From: Persicitalea sp963803495
GTDB lineage: Bacteria > Bacteroidota > Bacteroidia > Cytophagales > Spirosomataceae
DNA: 64,000 nucleotides
Assembly (NCBI GenBank): GCA_963803495.1
Contig: CAWDMP010000002.1
Location: 3,348,001 to 3,412,000, forward strand
Direction: 5' to 3'
Below, piece by piece: positions 7,531 through 15,518 of this stretch (position 1 is the first letter of the stretch; the number at the start of each line of letters is the position of its first letter). The translations under genes were made by a program, and so were the position numbers. Under the pieces are notes generated by a model. The model saw only the letters and a list, made by a program, of their open reading frames with translations, was not told the DNA's origin and searched no databases.

Positions 7531-8148
7531 TTAGTCGTCGTCTCGCCCGATACCTTCCGGCAACAAATCAAAGTACGAATCACGCCCGATGTGCTCACAG
7601 ACTTTCTCGGCCAGGTATTCCAAGTCTTCGGAGCGTTCCAACTCGACGTAGTCGCGGTTGAAGTACCCCGTGAACACAATCCGCGCCACCGCAAACACGC
7701 GTAGCGACTTGCTCACCAGTACGAACCGCACGTAGTCATCGTATTTCTTCCAGCGATCCGAATGCTCGCCCCACGCTTCGCGGGCTTCCTCGGCAGAAAG
7801 GCTCTCCTGCTGCCCGCCAATGGAACTGAACTGTGAGATATAGACTACAATTTCCTTCTCCCGCGCCTCCACGATAAAATCCGACACCGCCGAGAGGTTG
7901 GCGACAGCGTCCTCCACCATCTGCCGCTCCGCCGGGAGGATTTGGGAAGGCTTCCGCTTGCGGAAAATGATGCGGGCATCCTCAATGTTTTCGTAAAACT
8001 CGAAGCCCTCCGGCATTTCCTCGATCAAATCCGGCGCCTTGGGGTCTTTGGTGATATAATACCGCGTCCCGCCCCGCTTGGCCGGAACGGCGCGGATGTA
8101 GGCGGTGCTGTTTTGGCGGTTGGTGTAGGAGAGGGGGATGTGGGGCAT
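7531..8148 (-). CDS. Conserved-looking protein of unknown function
   Basis: A 205-residue soluble protein I do not recognise. It begins MPHIPLSYTNRQNSTAYIRA and has RGGTRYYITKDPKAPDLIEE, then a helical segment with AERQMVEDAVANL and a beta-rich middle (EIVVYISQF). The C-terminus is acidic (EDLEYLAEKVCEHIGRDSYF). There are no membrane segments or signal peptide. It sits inside a cluster of toxin-antitoxin genes, 66 bp after the PIN pair's upstream end, but nothing in it identifies it as a toxin or antitoxin. Codon use matches the chromosome. Confidence 0.65.
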   Translation of the reverse strand: MPHIPLSYTNRQNSTAYIRAVPAKRGGTRYYITKDPKAPDLIEEMPEGFEFYENIEDARIIFRKRKPSQILPAERQMVEDAVANLSAVSDFIVEAREKEIVVYISQFSSIGGQQESLSAEEAREAWGEHSDRWKKYDDYVRFVLVSKSLRVFAVARIVFTGYFNRDYVELERSEDLEYLAEKVCEHIGRDSYFDLLPEGIGRDDD

Positions 8149-8166
8149 TGAAAGAAATGGAAAGAA

Positions 8167-8514
8167 TTAGATTTTGCGGATTCGCACCTTATGAATCGAC
8201 AAGGTTGTAAAATGGCCGTGCAATTCATCAATTCGATCTGCCAATATTTTCAGCAAAGCCTGCTTCATTAATTCAGTATCTTTGAAATCATACCGTAGAA
8301 AGAGTACGCTTATTTCTTTCAAATTATGGGCGTACACCCACTCACCGAAATCCTTATCTTCGGTCAGAATAATTCGGGGTGGTACGCGTGAAAATTCTAT
8401 AATCGCCTCATCCATCATGCCGCGATTGAGTTCAAAAATGGAGTACACTTCGATTCCAACTCCGAGTATGGCTTCGATCAGCGGGTAATCAATATTTTCA
8501 TCGGCCAGGATCAC
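8167..8514 (-). CDS. DUF5615 PIN-like toxin
   Basis: A 115-residue PIN-like protein. The N-terminal MILADENIDYPLIEAI carries the conserved Asp/Glu pair of DUF5615. It is followed by RIILTEDKDFGEWVY, where acidic residues complete a PIN-like site, and by SVLFLRYDF. The start codon is GTG (8512-8514), overlapping the stop of the DUF433 gene by 4 bp (GTGA). DUF433 with DUF5615 is a known toxin-antitoxin pairing. Confidence 0.82.
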   Translation of the reverse strand: MILADENIDYPLIEAILGVGIEVYSIFELNRGMMDEAIIEFSRVPPRIILTEDKDFGEWVYAHNLKEISVLFLRYDFKDTELMKQALLKILADRIDELHGHFTTLSIHKVRIRKI

Positions 8515-8744
8515 GCGGCAGAATCAATTAACTCTTCGTTGGCCAATACGTCAGCCGCATACAGATGTACTGCGTTTATATCGGCCTCTGTGATGTGGGG
8601 GTACATTTTTACCAAATCGGAAGGACTTGCCCCTTGCCCTAACTTACGAAGAATAAGTTCGACTGTGATCCGGGTGCCTTTGATGACGGGCTTGCCCAGC
8701 ATGACCCGGTGGTCGGAAGTGATGTGTTGCTGATATTTTTTCAT
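8511..8744 (-). CDS. DUF433 antitoxin
   Basis: A 77-residue helix-turn-helix protein of the DUF433 (VapB-like) family. It contains HITSDHRVMLGKPVIKGTRI, then TVELILRKLGQGASPSDLV and YPHITEADINAVHLYA. The start is placed at ATG 8744, matching the family N-terminus; the longer frame from 8813 adds unrelated residues. The stop overlaps the GTG start of the DUF5615 toxin, so the two are translationally coupled. It probably binds its own promoter upstream of 8744. Confidence 0.87.
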   Translation of the reverse strand: MKKYQQHITSDHRVMLGKPVIKGTRITVELILRKLGQGASPSDLVKMYPHITEADINAVHLYAADVLANEELIDSAA

Positions 8745-8799
8745 CTTTAGAATTCTATGCATAAAGATAGTTAGCGGGGTATCGGACTTTTCGAGAACT

Positions 8800-9078
8800 T
8801 TACCCTGTGACATACTTCAAATCTTTGCGCGCCCGGTACAGGATAATGGGATTAGCGAAATGTTCCGGTACCAAATCCACTTTTGTGCCGAGCAGCGTTT
8901 GCAGCTTGGCTTTCAACAGGTCACGTCGTTTGTAATCCATCTTGCGTTCAAGCAGAATATCGATGTCGCGGTATTGCTCGCCCCGGGCGAAGGAACCGAA
9001 AAGCCCTAATCGGTCGATGCCGAATTCCTCGAAGATGTTTTCTTGGCGGAGTAGGGTTTCTAGTTCTTGGATGGTCAT
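8800..9078 (-). CDS. MNT-type minimal nucleotidyltransferase
   Basis: A 92-residue protein with the MNT nucleotidyltransferase signature GLFGSFARGEQ followed by DIDILLE, the two aspartates of the active site. Members pair with HEPN RNase toxins and inactivate them by adding AMP residues. No HEPN gene lies next to it; the downstream gene is DUF433. It could be an orphan antitoxin or act with a partner elsewhere. Length is typical. Confidence 0.85.
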   Translation of the reverse strand: MTIQELETLLRQENIFEEFGIDRLGLFGSFARGEQYRDIDILLERKMDYKRRDLLKAKLQTLLGTKVDLVPEHFANPIILYRARKDLKYVTG

Positions 9079-9154
9079 AAATTATTGAATTACAATACCT
9101 AGGAAAAATTTCAGTTTGAATACTTCAAAAATTTATAAGAGAACCTGTAATGAG

Positions 9155-10066
9155 TTAAGTAGGAAGTAGCCGATTGATTCGACTTCCGGCTAGTTTATCA
9201 GGCATCCTATCCGTTCTATTAATTCTCTTGCATACATCAATTTCTGCATTCCTGGCTAGACTACTGTTCGTGGTGAAAGAGAAAACAGAACCAACCGACA
9301 ATGTTGTTTCGTCGTTGCGTTTGATTCTACCGTTTGTAAATAAAGCAAAACCTTTCTCCGTCAAGAACCTCGTATAGTTAGTATGAATCAGCCTTCCGTG
9401 ATGGTCTTCCCTGATAATTGTAAGCAGTATGGGATAGGGAAAGGTGGAGAGTTCTTTTACGAGAGCGTTGTAGGAGTCGTTGATATTCTTGAAGTGCTTC
9501 TTAGAATCGAATCCGATAATCGTTAGGTGAAAATCTATGGACAGACGGGTTGGCATTAGACTTTTGAGAATAGAAATTGTATTTTCCAAACGTAGATCAT
9601 TGGAAAATAGGTAGTTATCTGTAATGATTATTGAATTGCACGGGAGTTTATATTTTTTTAGAAATGACCAATCTCTGTGCTGAGAATCAATCCTGACATC
9701 ATCAGCTTGTAAAAGATTGTCAGCCTTTTCCATACTATCTGAGCTCATAGAAAAGCACCCGTACTGCTTGAAGTCGATATTTCTGTTCTCTACAAAAAAT
9801 AAATTCGCTTCGTTGGTTCCGTGAAATTCAATCGTTTGTGCTTTTTGGAGAACATCAAGATCAGAAAGCGGCATTTTTTGAGCGATTTTTCTGAAAATGG
9901 GTCGCTTAGCCGGGTCTCGATAGGCTTCTTCAAAATCAAAGTCTACTACTATTTCAGAAGGACTACTGGCTGAGGATAGTAAACGATTCAAATAAAAATA
10001 CCGCTCAGAATCATCCTCGCGCAAGAAAAACTTTTCCAAGAACTCAAAATCAAGAATGATCTTCAT
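9155..10066 (-). CDS. Unrecognised 303-aa protein paired with an AAA ATPase
   Basis: A 303-residue soluble protein whose family I do not recognise. It starts MKIILDFEFLEKFFLREDDS, with a second acidic strand IVVDFDFEEAYRD. The middle has the strand NSIIITDNYLF and LTIIGFDSKKHF. The C-terminal third has EDHHGRLIHTNYTRFLTEKG then FALFTNGRIKRND, a region whose His/Arg/Asn/Tyr content could be an active site. It is the last gene of a unit with the AAA ATPase (4 bp gap). In AAA15/OLD defence pairs the downstream gene is usually the effector; that role is inferred only from position. Confidence 0.6.
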   Translation of the reverse strand: MKIILDFEFLEKFFLREDDSERYFYLNRLLSSASSPSEIVVDFDFEEAYRDPAKRPIFRKIAQKMPLSDLDVLQKAQTIEFHGTNEANLFFVENRNIDFKQYGCFSMSSDSMEKADNLLQADDVRIDSQHRDWSFLKKYKLPCNSIIITDNYLFSNDLRLENTISILKSLMPTRLSIDFHLTIIGFDSKKHFKNINDSYNALVKELSTFPYPILLTIIREDHHGRLIHTNYTRFLTEKGFALFTNGRIKRNDETTLSVGSVFSFTTNSSLARNAEIDVCKRINRTDRMPDKLAGSRINRLLPT

Positions 10067-10070
10067 GTGT

Positions 10071-11789
10071 TCAATTTTGGCGATTTTTGGAATTTTTCAG
10101 TCTGAGTAATTCAAGTTCCCAATTGGTCGCTTCGTCGAAAAACCCTGGCCCAAAGTCGCTTGATAAGCTACCATCATCCAGAATTTCTATCTTCTTCACT
10201 TGCTTCTCGCCTATTGGTACGTTATTAGGGTCGTGGAAATAGTAAAGAATGCTATCCTCAGGTTTCATTGTTTTCTTAGCAGTAAGGTATTGTAATTTTC
10301 GAATTAGATACTCACTATGGGTTTCTACTATAAATTGAATTTGGAAAGTTTCTGCAGCATCTATTAATAGATCAGCTAACATACTCTGATATTTCGGATG
10401 TAAGTTAGCCTCGGGTTCTTCAAGAATGATCATTGAGCTTTCTTCTCGATACACGTAACCTCCCGAATCAGTTCGGATATACTTTTTAGCTCCGTGAGAC
10501 GCAATAGTAAATACTAATTCAATCAAACGGTAGTATCCATATCCAAAATTGACTAGTGAAACGCCATCTATATTTGGAAAATAAGTTTCTTGTTCAATAT
10601 TATATTTTATAGATAAATATCCTTTGATACCGAAAAGAGACAGACAATCTGCAAAATACTTTTCAAAAGTAAAACCTTTTAGTTGATAGCTGGATAATTC
10701 AGCCATAGTTTTTTTTAAAATAGAGGAATCATCTTCTGAGTAGCTTCTTTTTTGTCTACTATAACTAGGGGATAAATAACCAATACTATCAAATATATTT
10801 TTGATTTGTTTTATCTCAATTTTATCATTCTCGTATTTATTTATTTCTAACTTAGAAATAATTTTTTCATAAATAGAATTATTGAAATCAGGATTTATTG
10901 AATTGAGATCAATCCATTCACGTAAGCTATTCTCTAAAAACACTTCTTGTTTTTGAATTTCATCATTTAGTAAGCTAGAAATAAGAAAACTTCCATCATC
11001 AACGATACTTTCAAGTAAACATGGATCAAAGTAGATTACTTGATCGGAAATACTTAAAATCAATTCTTTCTTAAAGTTAAGTAATTCAATTTTAGTTGTT
11101 GCTTTTGCAATAGATTCATTTAGCTTATAGCTTAATCGATACAAGATTGGATGTTGATACGATTTTTTCTTATTTGTATTTTTTAGATCTAATAAATCTA
11201 TTGTTTCATCATTTTTTAATAGTTCTACCAACATTTGCGAATTATTAATAGATTTGTCAAAATTGGTAATGTTTTTATTTTTGTAAAATTCAGGAAACTT
11301 AGTCTGTATATCTGATATAGAACTATAAAATTCTTCTATACTAGAATATTTGTAGGCAGTAATACTGTAAGGAATATCAAAAACGAAGTTAATCGAATCG
11401 CTGCTATGATTAATTAACTGTGAAGCATCATTTAAATTATGGATACTACTATCAAATACAATAGAACTAGGCTCATGTGTTACTATATAAGATTCGTTGT
11501 TTTCTGAATCATATATAGTAACGGATCCAAAAGTATTTTTATCAAATTCAATTCCATTGAAAAAAAAGGTTTCCGAACTTTCAGAAGGTCTATCTAAAAC
11601 TGGTGTGAAAGTAGGGGGTAAATTACCCTTCTCAAAATTGTCTCGTAATAGTAGTAGTGCCTTATTCAAAGAACTCTTACCCGAACTATTTGGCCCAGTT
11701 AAAATAGTGATTGGTGCAAAGTCAAACCAAGTGTAGTCTTTGAATACACGAAAATTTTCTAATCCGAAGCCTTTGAGGTGGGTTTGCAT
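10071..11789 (-). CDS. OLD/RecF-like AAA ATPase (AAA15/AAA21 type)
   Basis: A 572-residue ABC-type ATPase. Walker A GPNSSGKSS is at residues 32-40, after KGFGLENFRVFKDYTWFDF typical of RecF/OLD-like proteins. Walker B with the coupled helix reads MIILEEPEANLHPKYQSML near residue 450, followed by the H-loop IQFIVETHSEYLIRKL. The C-terminus has GPGFFDEATNWELELL. There is no Toprim nuclease domain, so it is not a full OLD nuclease. It is strikingly AT-rich compared with neighbours, which suggests horizontal transfer. It starts 1 bp after the stop of the frameshifted nucleotidyltransferase and precedes the 303-aa gene by 4 bp. Confidence 0.85.
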   Translation of the reverse strand: MQTHLKGFGLENFRVFKDYTWFDFAPITILTGPNSSGKSSLNKALLLLRDNFEKGNLPPTFTPVLDRPSESSETFFFNGIEFDKNTFGSVTIYDSENNESYIVTHEPSSIVFDSSIHNLNDASQLINHSSDSINFVFDIPYSITAYKYSSIEEFYSSISDIQTKFPEFYKNKNITNFDKSINNSQMLVELLKNDETIDLLDLKNTNKKKSYQHPILYRLSYKLNESIAKATTKIELLNFKKELILSISDQVIYFDPCLLESIVDDGSFLISSLLNDEIQKQEVFLENSLREWIDLNSINPDFNNSIYEKIISKLEINKYENDKIEIKQIKNIFDSIGYLSPSYSRQKRSYSEDDSSILKKTMAELSSYQLKGFTFEKYFADCLSLFGIKGYLSIKYNIEQETYFPNIDGVSLVNFGYGYYRLIELVFTIASHGAKKYIRTDSGGYVYREESSMIILEEPEANLHPKYQSMLADLLIDAAETFQIQFIVETHSEYLIRKLQYLTAKKTMKPEDSILYYFHDPNNVPIGEKQVKKIEILDDGSLSSDFGPGFFDEATNWELELLRLKNSKNRQN

Positions 11790-12102
11790 TTAGTTTTCTA
11801 GTTCTTGTGTTTCGTAAATTAGTATTTTCTGCGCTTCTATTGCGGGCTTCACAAAAGGCGACAATCCATCAGTCGCCACCAAATCAACCTTCCGCCCCAG
11901 TAACTCCTTCTAACGCATCCATGATTTTGATGTACTCAATCATGCCGATAAGTTGGGTGCTGTCCAGTTCCACCAATATGTCGATGTCGCTGTCGGGCGT
12001 CAGTTCCTCCCGCACCGCCGAGCCGAAGAGGTAGGCCTTGCGAATGGGTTTGTCCGCCCAAAAGCCGGTTAGTTGGGATTTTATACTTTGAATCGTTTCC
12101 AT
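11790..12102 (-). pseudogene. MNT-type nucleotidyltransferase with a +1 frameshift
   Basis: The frame from ATG 12102 encodes METIQSIKSQLTGFWADKP, then AYLFGSAVREE and SDIDILVELD, the MNT active-site signature. It meets a stop at 11884 after VTGAEG. One base less in the C run at 11895-11898 would continue as GRKVDLVATDGLSPFVKPAI and end at TAA 11790-11792, giving the normal ~104-residue protein. The 313-bp span equals 104 codons plus one base. The AAA ATPase starts 1 bp after this restored stop, so the genes formed one unit. It may be a sequencing insertion rather than a real mutation. Confidence 0.8.
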
Positions 12103-12158
12103 TTTCTTCCGTTTACTCCCCCCAAATATACCATTTTTCAGTTCTGCCACCAGCCGCG

Positions 12159-13508
12159 TTAGTGCCAGCTTGTTACGTTCAGGCGGGCGCGGGTGATGGC
12201 GGTGTAGGCGTAGCGGTAGTCGTTGGGGTAGAACCACGGGTGTAGTAGTACATGGTCCCATTCGCCGCCCTGCGCTTTGTGGGCGGTGAGGGCGTGGCCG
12301 TAGCGGAGCCGCATTGCGCCGATGTAGGGGTCGTGGGCCGGGTGCGGATTGGCGCGGTAAGCGGGATTGCGGGCCAAGCGGTCGGCTTTCATGTGGCGGA
12401 GTTGCTCATGGGCGAGTTGACCCGTTGCGGTTTTGAGTGTGTCGAGCAGCACCTTGGTCGTGACGCGGAGGGGCTGGTTTTCGACATCGCGGAATTCGAG
12501 CGTGGCCGTGACGAATTCCAGTTCGGCCCGCTTCTCGCGAGGGCCGTGAATCTCCCGCACGAGGCCCGTCTCGCCCTTGACGACGAGTTGGTGGTCGCCG
12601 AGCCAGTTTTCGTGCACTACTATCTGGTCGCCGACGTGCAGTAGGTCGGTGTAGCCCAGCCGCTGCCGCACTTTTTGGTTGAAGTAGTTCACGTCCCGGT
12701 TCGTGCAGCCGATCATCACCACGCGGTCGGGTTGGGTGGCATCGTAGAGGGTGAGGTAGCGCGTCACCGCCGCCCCGGAATTGTAGAGCCGATACAGATC
12801 GAGCGGGCCCAGGGCGCGGCCTTCGTCGGCGCGGCGGCGGATGTCGTGGGCCAGCGTCAGAATCGGCGACTGTCCGGCCTGCCGCTTCACTTCCGAGAGT
12901 TCGGACTGGTGCCCGGTCAGGCGGTGTTTTTCCTCGATGTAGCTGAGGTTCAGGGCCACTGACTCGTCGTCGCCAACGGGCGCGAGTTGGTAGCGGTCGC
13001 CGATGAAGATGATTTTGTTGCGGGCGTTGCCTTCCTTGATGTAGGCGATGAGGTCGGTCAGCAGGGAACTGGGCGTCACGAAGTCGCCGCCGGGGCGGTG
13101 CTTGTCGCTGATCATCGAGGCCTCGTCGATCACGTACACGCTGTACGCTTCGCTGACGTTGGCGCGGCGTTCCAGCACCACGGTTTCGTCGTCGGTGGGC
13201 GTCACGCGGTAGATCGTGTGGTGGATGGTACGGGCGATGCTGCGGGTTTTGTGGCCCAGCACCTTGGCGGCGCGGCCCGTGGGGGCGGTGAGGTAGCAGG
13301 CGATTTCCCGCGCTTCCAGAAAATCCACGACGGCCTGCACGAGCGAGGTTTTGCCCGTCCCGGCGGCTCCGCGCAAAATGAACGCATCGGCCCGGCAGTC
13401 GGTATCCAGAAATTCTTCCAGGTGGTAGAGCGCTTCGGCCTGCTCGCGGGTAGCCTCGAAGGGCAGGTAGCTGAAAAGCGTCTGGGCAAAAGTAGTCGTC
13501 GTGGTCAT
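12159..13508 (-). CDS. RecD-like ATP-dependent DNA helicase (superfamily 1)
   Basis: A 449-residue SF1B helicase. Walker A GAAGTGKT is at residues 47-54. Other helicase motifs are TAPTGRAAKVL (Ia), VYVIDEASM (II), IIFIGDRYQL (III), the late HALTAHKAQGGEWDHV (V) and YTAITRA (VI). It is like the RecD/Pif1-type proteins of Bacteroidota that lack RecB and RecC partners, and probably acts in DNA repair or replication. The C-terminus ends abruptly (ARLNVTSWH) right after motif VI, and the next frame contains ARNKLALTRL-like residues, so the true end could differ. Confidence 0.87.
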   Translation of the reverse strand: MTTTTTFAQTLFSYLPFEATREQAEALYHLEEFLDTDCRADAFILRGAAGTGKTSLVQAVVDFLEAREIACYLTAPTGRAAKVLGHKTRSIARTIHHTIYRVTPTDDETVVLERRANVSEAYSVYVIDEASMISDKHRPGGDFVTPSSLLTDLIAYIKEGNARNKIIFIGDRYQLAPVGDDESVALNLSYIEEKHRLTGHQSELSEVKRQAGQSPILTLAHDIRRRADEGRALGPLDLYRLYNSGAAVTRYLTLYDATQPDRVVMIGCTNRDVNYFNQKVRQRLGYTDLLHVGDQIVVHENWLGDHQLVVKGETGLVREIHGPREKRAELEFVTATLEFRDVENQPLRVTTKVLLDTLKTATGQLAHEQLRHMKADRLARNPAYRANPHPAHDPYIGAMRLRYGHALTAHKAQGGEWDHVLLHPWFYPNDYRYAYTAITRARLNVTSWH

Positions 13509-13667
13509 AGCGGTACGGGTTTGGTGGTTGGTCCGCTACAAAAGTGGTGGTTCGGGGCGCGTTATAAAAAAGTCATGTACGGGGTTATGGTAGTTGAGGT
13601 ATATTTGTGGGAAAGTTTTGCATTCCCAGCCACCCACAGGCTGAAGCCTATGGCAATGGATTTTTAG

Positions 13668-13697
13668 AATTGTCCATTATCCATTATCAACTATCCA
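13668..13697. repeat. Interspersed short repeat, copy 2
   Basis: The plus-strand stretch AATTGTCCATTATCCATTAT followed by CAACTATCC resembles the minus strand of 308-338. It lies between the RecD-like gene and the WYL regulator, just before the most plausible start of the latter. Confidence 0.5.
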
Positions 13698-13702
13698 CTA
13701 AT

Positions 13703-14677
13703 TTGAGCACCCTCCGCCTACAACGCATTTTCAAAATTCATCATCAACTGCGCACGATGCAGCCGTTTTCGGCCGAGGAACTGGCCGCTTATTGCGCCGA
13801 AGCCGACCCAAACGCCAGCGCCCGGCTCATTCGGGGCGACATCGGGCTGCTACGCGAACTGGGTGCCCCGATTCCGCCGGGACACAAGCACACGAAGTTT
13901 CGGTACGACGCGCCGTTTTCGTTATTGGAAAGTCTGGAAGGCGTGGCTACCGCCGAGACCGACGAAGTGGTAGCGTACCTTAACCAGCTTTACCAGAAAG
14001 CGCCCAAGGCGGCTTTTCTAGAATTGGACAAGGTTTTCCTGGCCCTGGAACATCGCATCCGCACCGCCGAGGCGCAAGGCGATTCGCGCTTGCAGTTCGA
14101 GAAGGTGGCCTACGTTGGGCAGGAGTACGTGACGGTGCTTTTTGATTTTGTGCTGAACCAAAGGACAATCAACTTCGAGTACCAGCCCTTCGGTCGCGCG
14201 GGTAGTGAGCGGACGGTGTTCCCGGTTTTCCTGAAAGAATACAACCACCGCTGGTTTCTGATTGGCTACGACCGGGCGGCGGCCCGCTACCAAAACTACG
14301 CCCTCGACCGCATCGCGAGCCGTCCCCGGTTGTCGGACTGGCGGCCCGGCGTGGCGGAACTGCCCGACCCGGCCACGTATTTCCAAAGCCTGATCGGCGT
14401 GTCGCTGGAAGGCGTGTTGGGCAAGGTCGTGATTCGGGTACAGAAACCAAGGGCCCACTACGTCAGGACGAAGCCGTGGCATTCGTCGCAAACAGAACTT
14501 GAAGAAACGGAGGAATGGACTGATTTTCAATGGAAAGTACTGCTGAATCGCGAATTGAAAGCACGGATTCTGGAACTGGGCAATGATGCCGAAGTACTTG
14601 GGCCACCGGAATTGCGGGCGGAAATTGGCGGGGTCTTGCAACGGGCTGCTTCGCGGTACGACACGGAAAGGGAATGA
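13703..14677 (+). CDS. WYL-domain transcriptional regulator
   Basis: About 324 residues. The N-terminus has LRLQRIFKIHHQL and LIRGDIGLLRELGAPI, a winged helix-turn-helix like that of YafY-type regulators. The middle WYL domain has TINFEYQPFGR and KEYNHRWFLIGYDRA. The C-terminal WCX part follows. WYL domains sense ligands, often nucleic acids, and many control DNA repair or defence genes. The start is uncertain: TTG 13703 keeps the first helix, ATG 13757 would cut into it, and ATG 13607 would read through an intergenic repeat. It is divergent from the RecD-like helicase. Confidence 0.82.
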   Translation: MSTLRLQRIFKIHHQLRTMQPFSAEELAAYCAEADPNASARLIRGDIGLLRELGAPIPPGHKHTKFRYDAPFSLLESLEGVATAETDEVVAYLNQLYQKAPKAAFLELDKVFLALEHRIRTAEAQGDSRLQFEKVAYVGQEYVTVLFDFVLNQRTINFEYQPFGRAGSERTVFPVFLKEYNHRWFLIGYDRAAARYQNYALDRIASRPRLSDWRPGVAELPDPATYFQSLIGVSLEGVLGKVVIRVQKPRAHYVRTKPWHSSQTELEETEEWTDFQWKVLLNRELKARILELGNDAEVLGPPELRAEIGGVLQRAASRYDTERE

Positions 14678-14725
14678 TTTTGACTACCTTCGCGGCCGAT
14701 TTCTTACCAAAAAGACAACGACACG

Positions 14726-15478
14726 ATGGCGTGGTACCATACCTTTTTCGAGGGCTTGCCCCAGGTGGCCTGGAAGCAGGATCAGCAGGATGAGTACACC
14801 GATTGGGAAGTCGATTTCCTGGTCGATGTGCTGGAACTGAAGCCCGGAAACAAGGTACTGGACGTCATGGCGGGCTATGGTCGCCACGCGCTGCCGCTGG
14901 CCGGGCGGGGTTTTGCGCCGACGGCGGTGGATATTTCGGCAGAGTATTGCGACGAACTGGAAGCCGCCGCCCGCGCCGAAAAATTAGAAGTACAAGTACT
15001 TAAAGACGATTTTCTGGAAATAGAATTGCCCGAAAAAACCTTCGATGCAGCCTACTGCATCGGCAATAGTTTCAGCTTTTTCAATCGCGAGACGATGCAG
15101 CAATTCCTGCAAAAAATTGCAGATCATCTTGCGCCCGGCGGACGATTTGCGGCGCATACCCAGCTATTGGCCGAAAGCGCGTTGCCACATTTTCAGGAGT
15201 ATAGCTGGTTGCCCGTGGGGGAAGATATTAAGTATATGGTGCGAAACCGTTATGATGCCCACGAGGGCGTCATCCACGCCGAACTAACTTACATTCGGGG
15301 CGAAGAACAAGTAACGCGCCAAATCGAACAGTACGTTTATACCCTGGCCGAACTATCGGCGATGATGGAAAGCGCGGGTCTGACGGTACTTGAAACCTTC
15401 GGCAGCCTGGATGGCGAACCGTTTGCGCTGGGAGATGAGCAGGCGTATATCCTGGCGAGGAGATCAATGATAGAATAG
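14726..15478 (+). CDS. Class I SAM-dependent methyltransferase
   Basis: A 250-residue methyltransferase. Motif I reads KVLDVMAGYGRHALPLAGRG at about residues 43-62. It is followed by the acidic residue of motif II in PTAVDIS, a motif IV region FDAAYCIGNSFSFF, and LAPGGRFAAHT. The substrate is unknown. The gene lies about 50 bp after the WYL regulator, with a possible -7 box TACCTTCG at 14685-14692. The ATG at 14726 gives the expected N-terminus. Confidence 0.88.
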   Translation: MAWYHTFFEGLPQVAWKQDQQDEYTDWEVDFLVDVLELKPGNKVLDVMAGYGRHALPLAGRGFAPTAVDISAEYCDELEAAARAEKLEVQVLKDDFLEIELPEKTFDAAYCIGNSFSFFNRETMQQFLQKIADHLAPGGRFAAHTQLLAESALPHFQEYSWLPVGEDIKYMVRNRYDAHEGVIHAELTYIRGEEQVTRQIEQYVYTLAELSAMMESAGLTVLETFGSLDGEPFALGDEQAYILARRSMIE

Positions 15479-15518
15479 ACGTATTCATTCTATCATTAAA
15501 TCACTCGCTCATTCAAAA

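Noticed and set aside
8800..9078. Complete HEPN-MNT toxin-antitoxin pair
   Set aside because: No HEPN-like gene is present on either side on either strand.
12159..12261. A missing base near the end of the RecD-like helicase, since another frame reads ARNKLALTRLVAEL after motif VI
   Set aside because: The alternative needs a change of the opposite sign from all others here and then has no stop before the nucleotidyltransferase; evidence too thin to redraw the gene.
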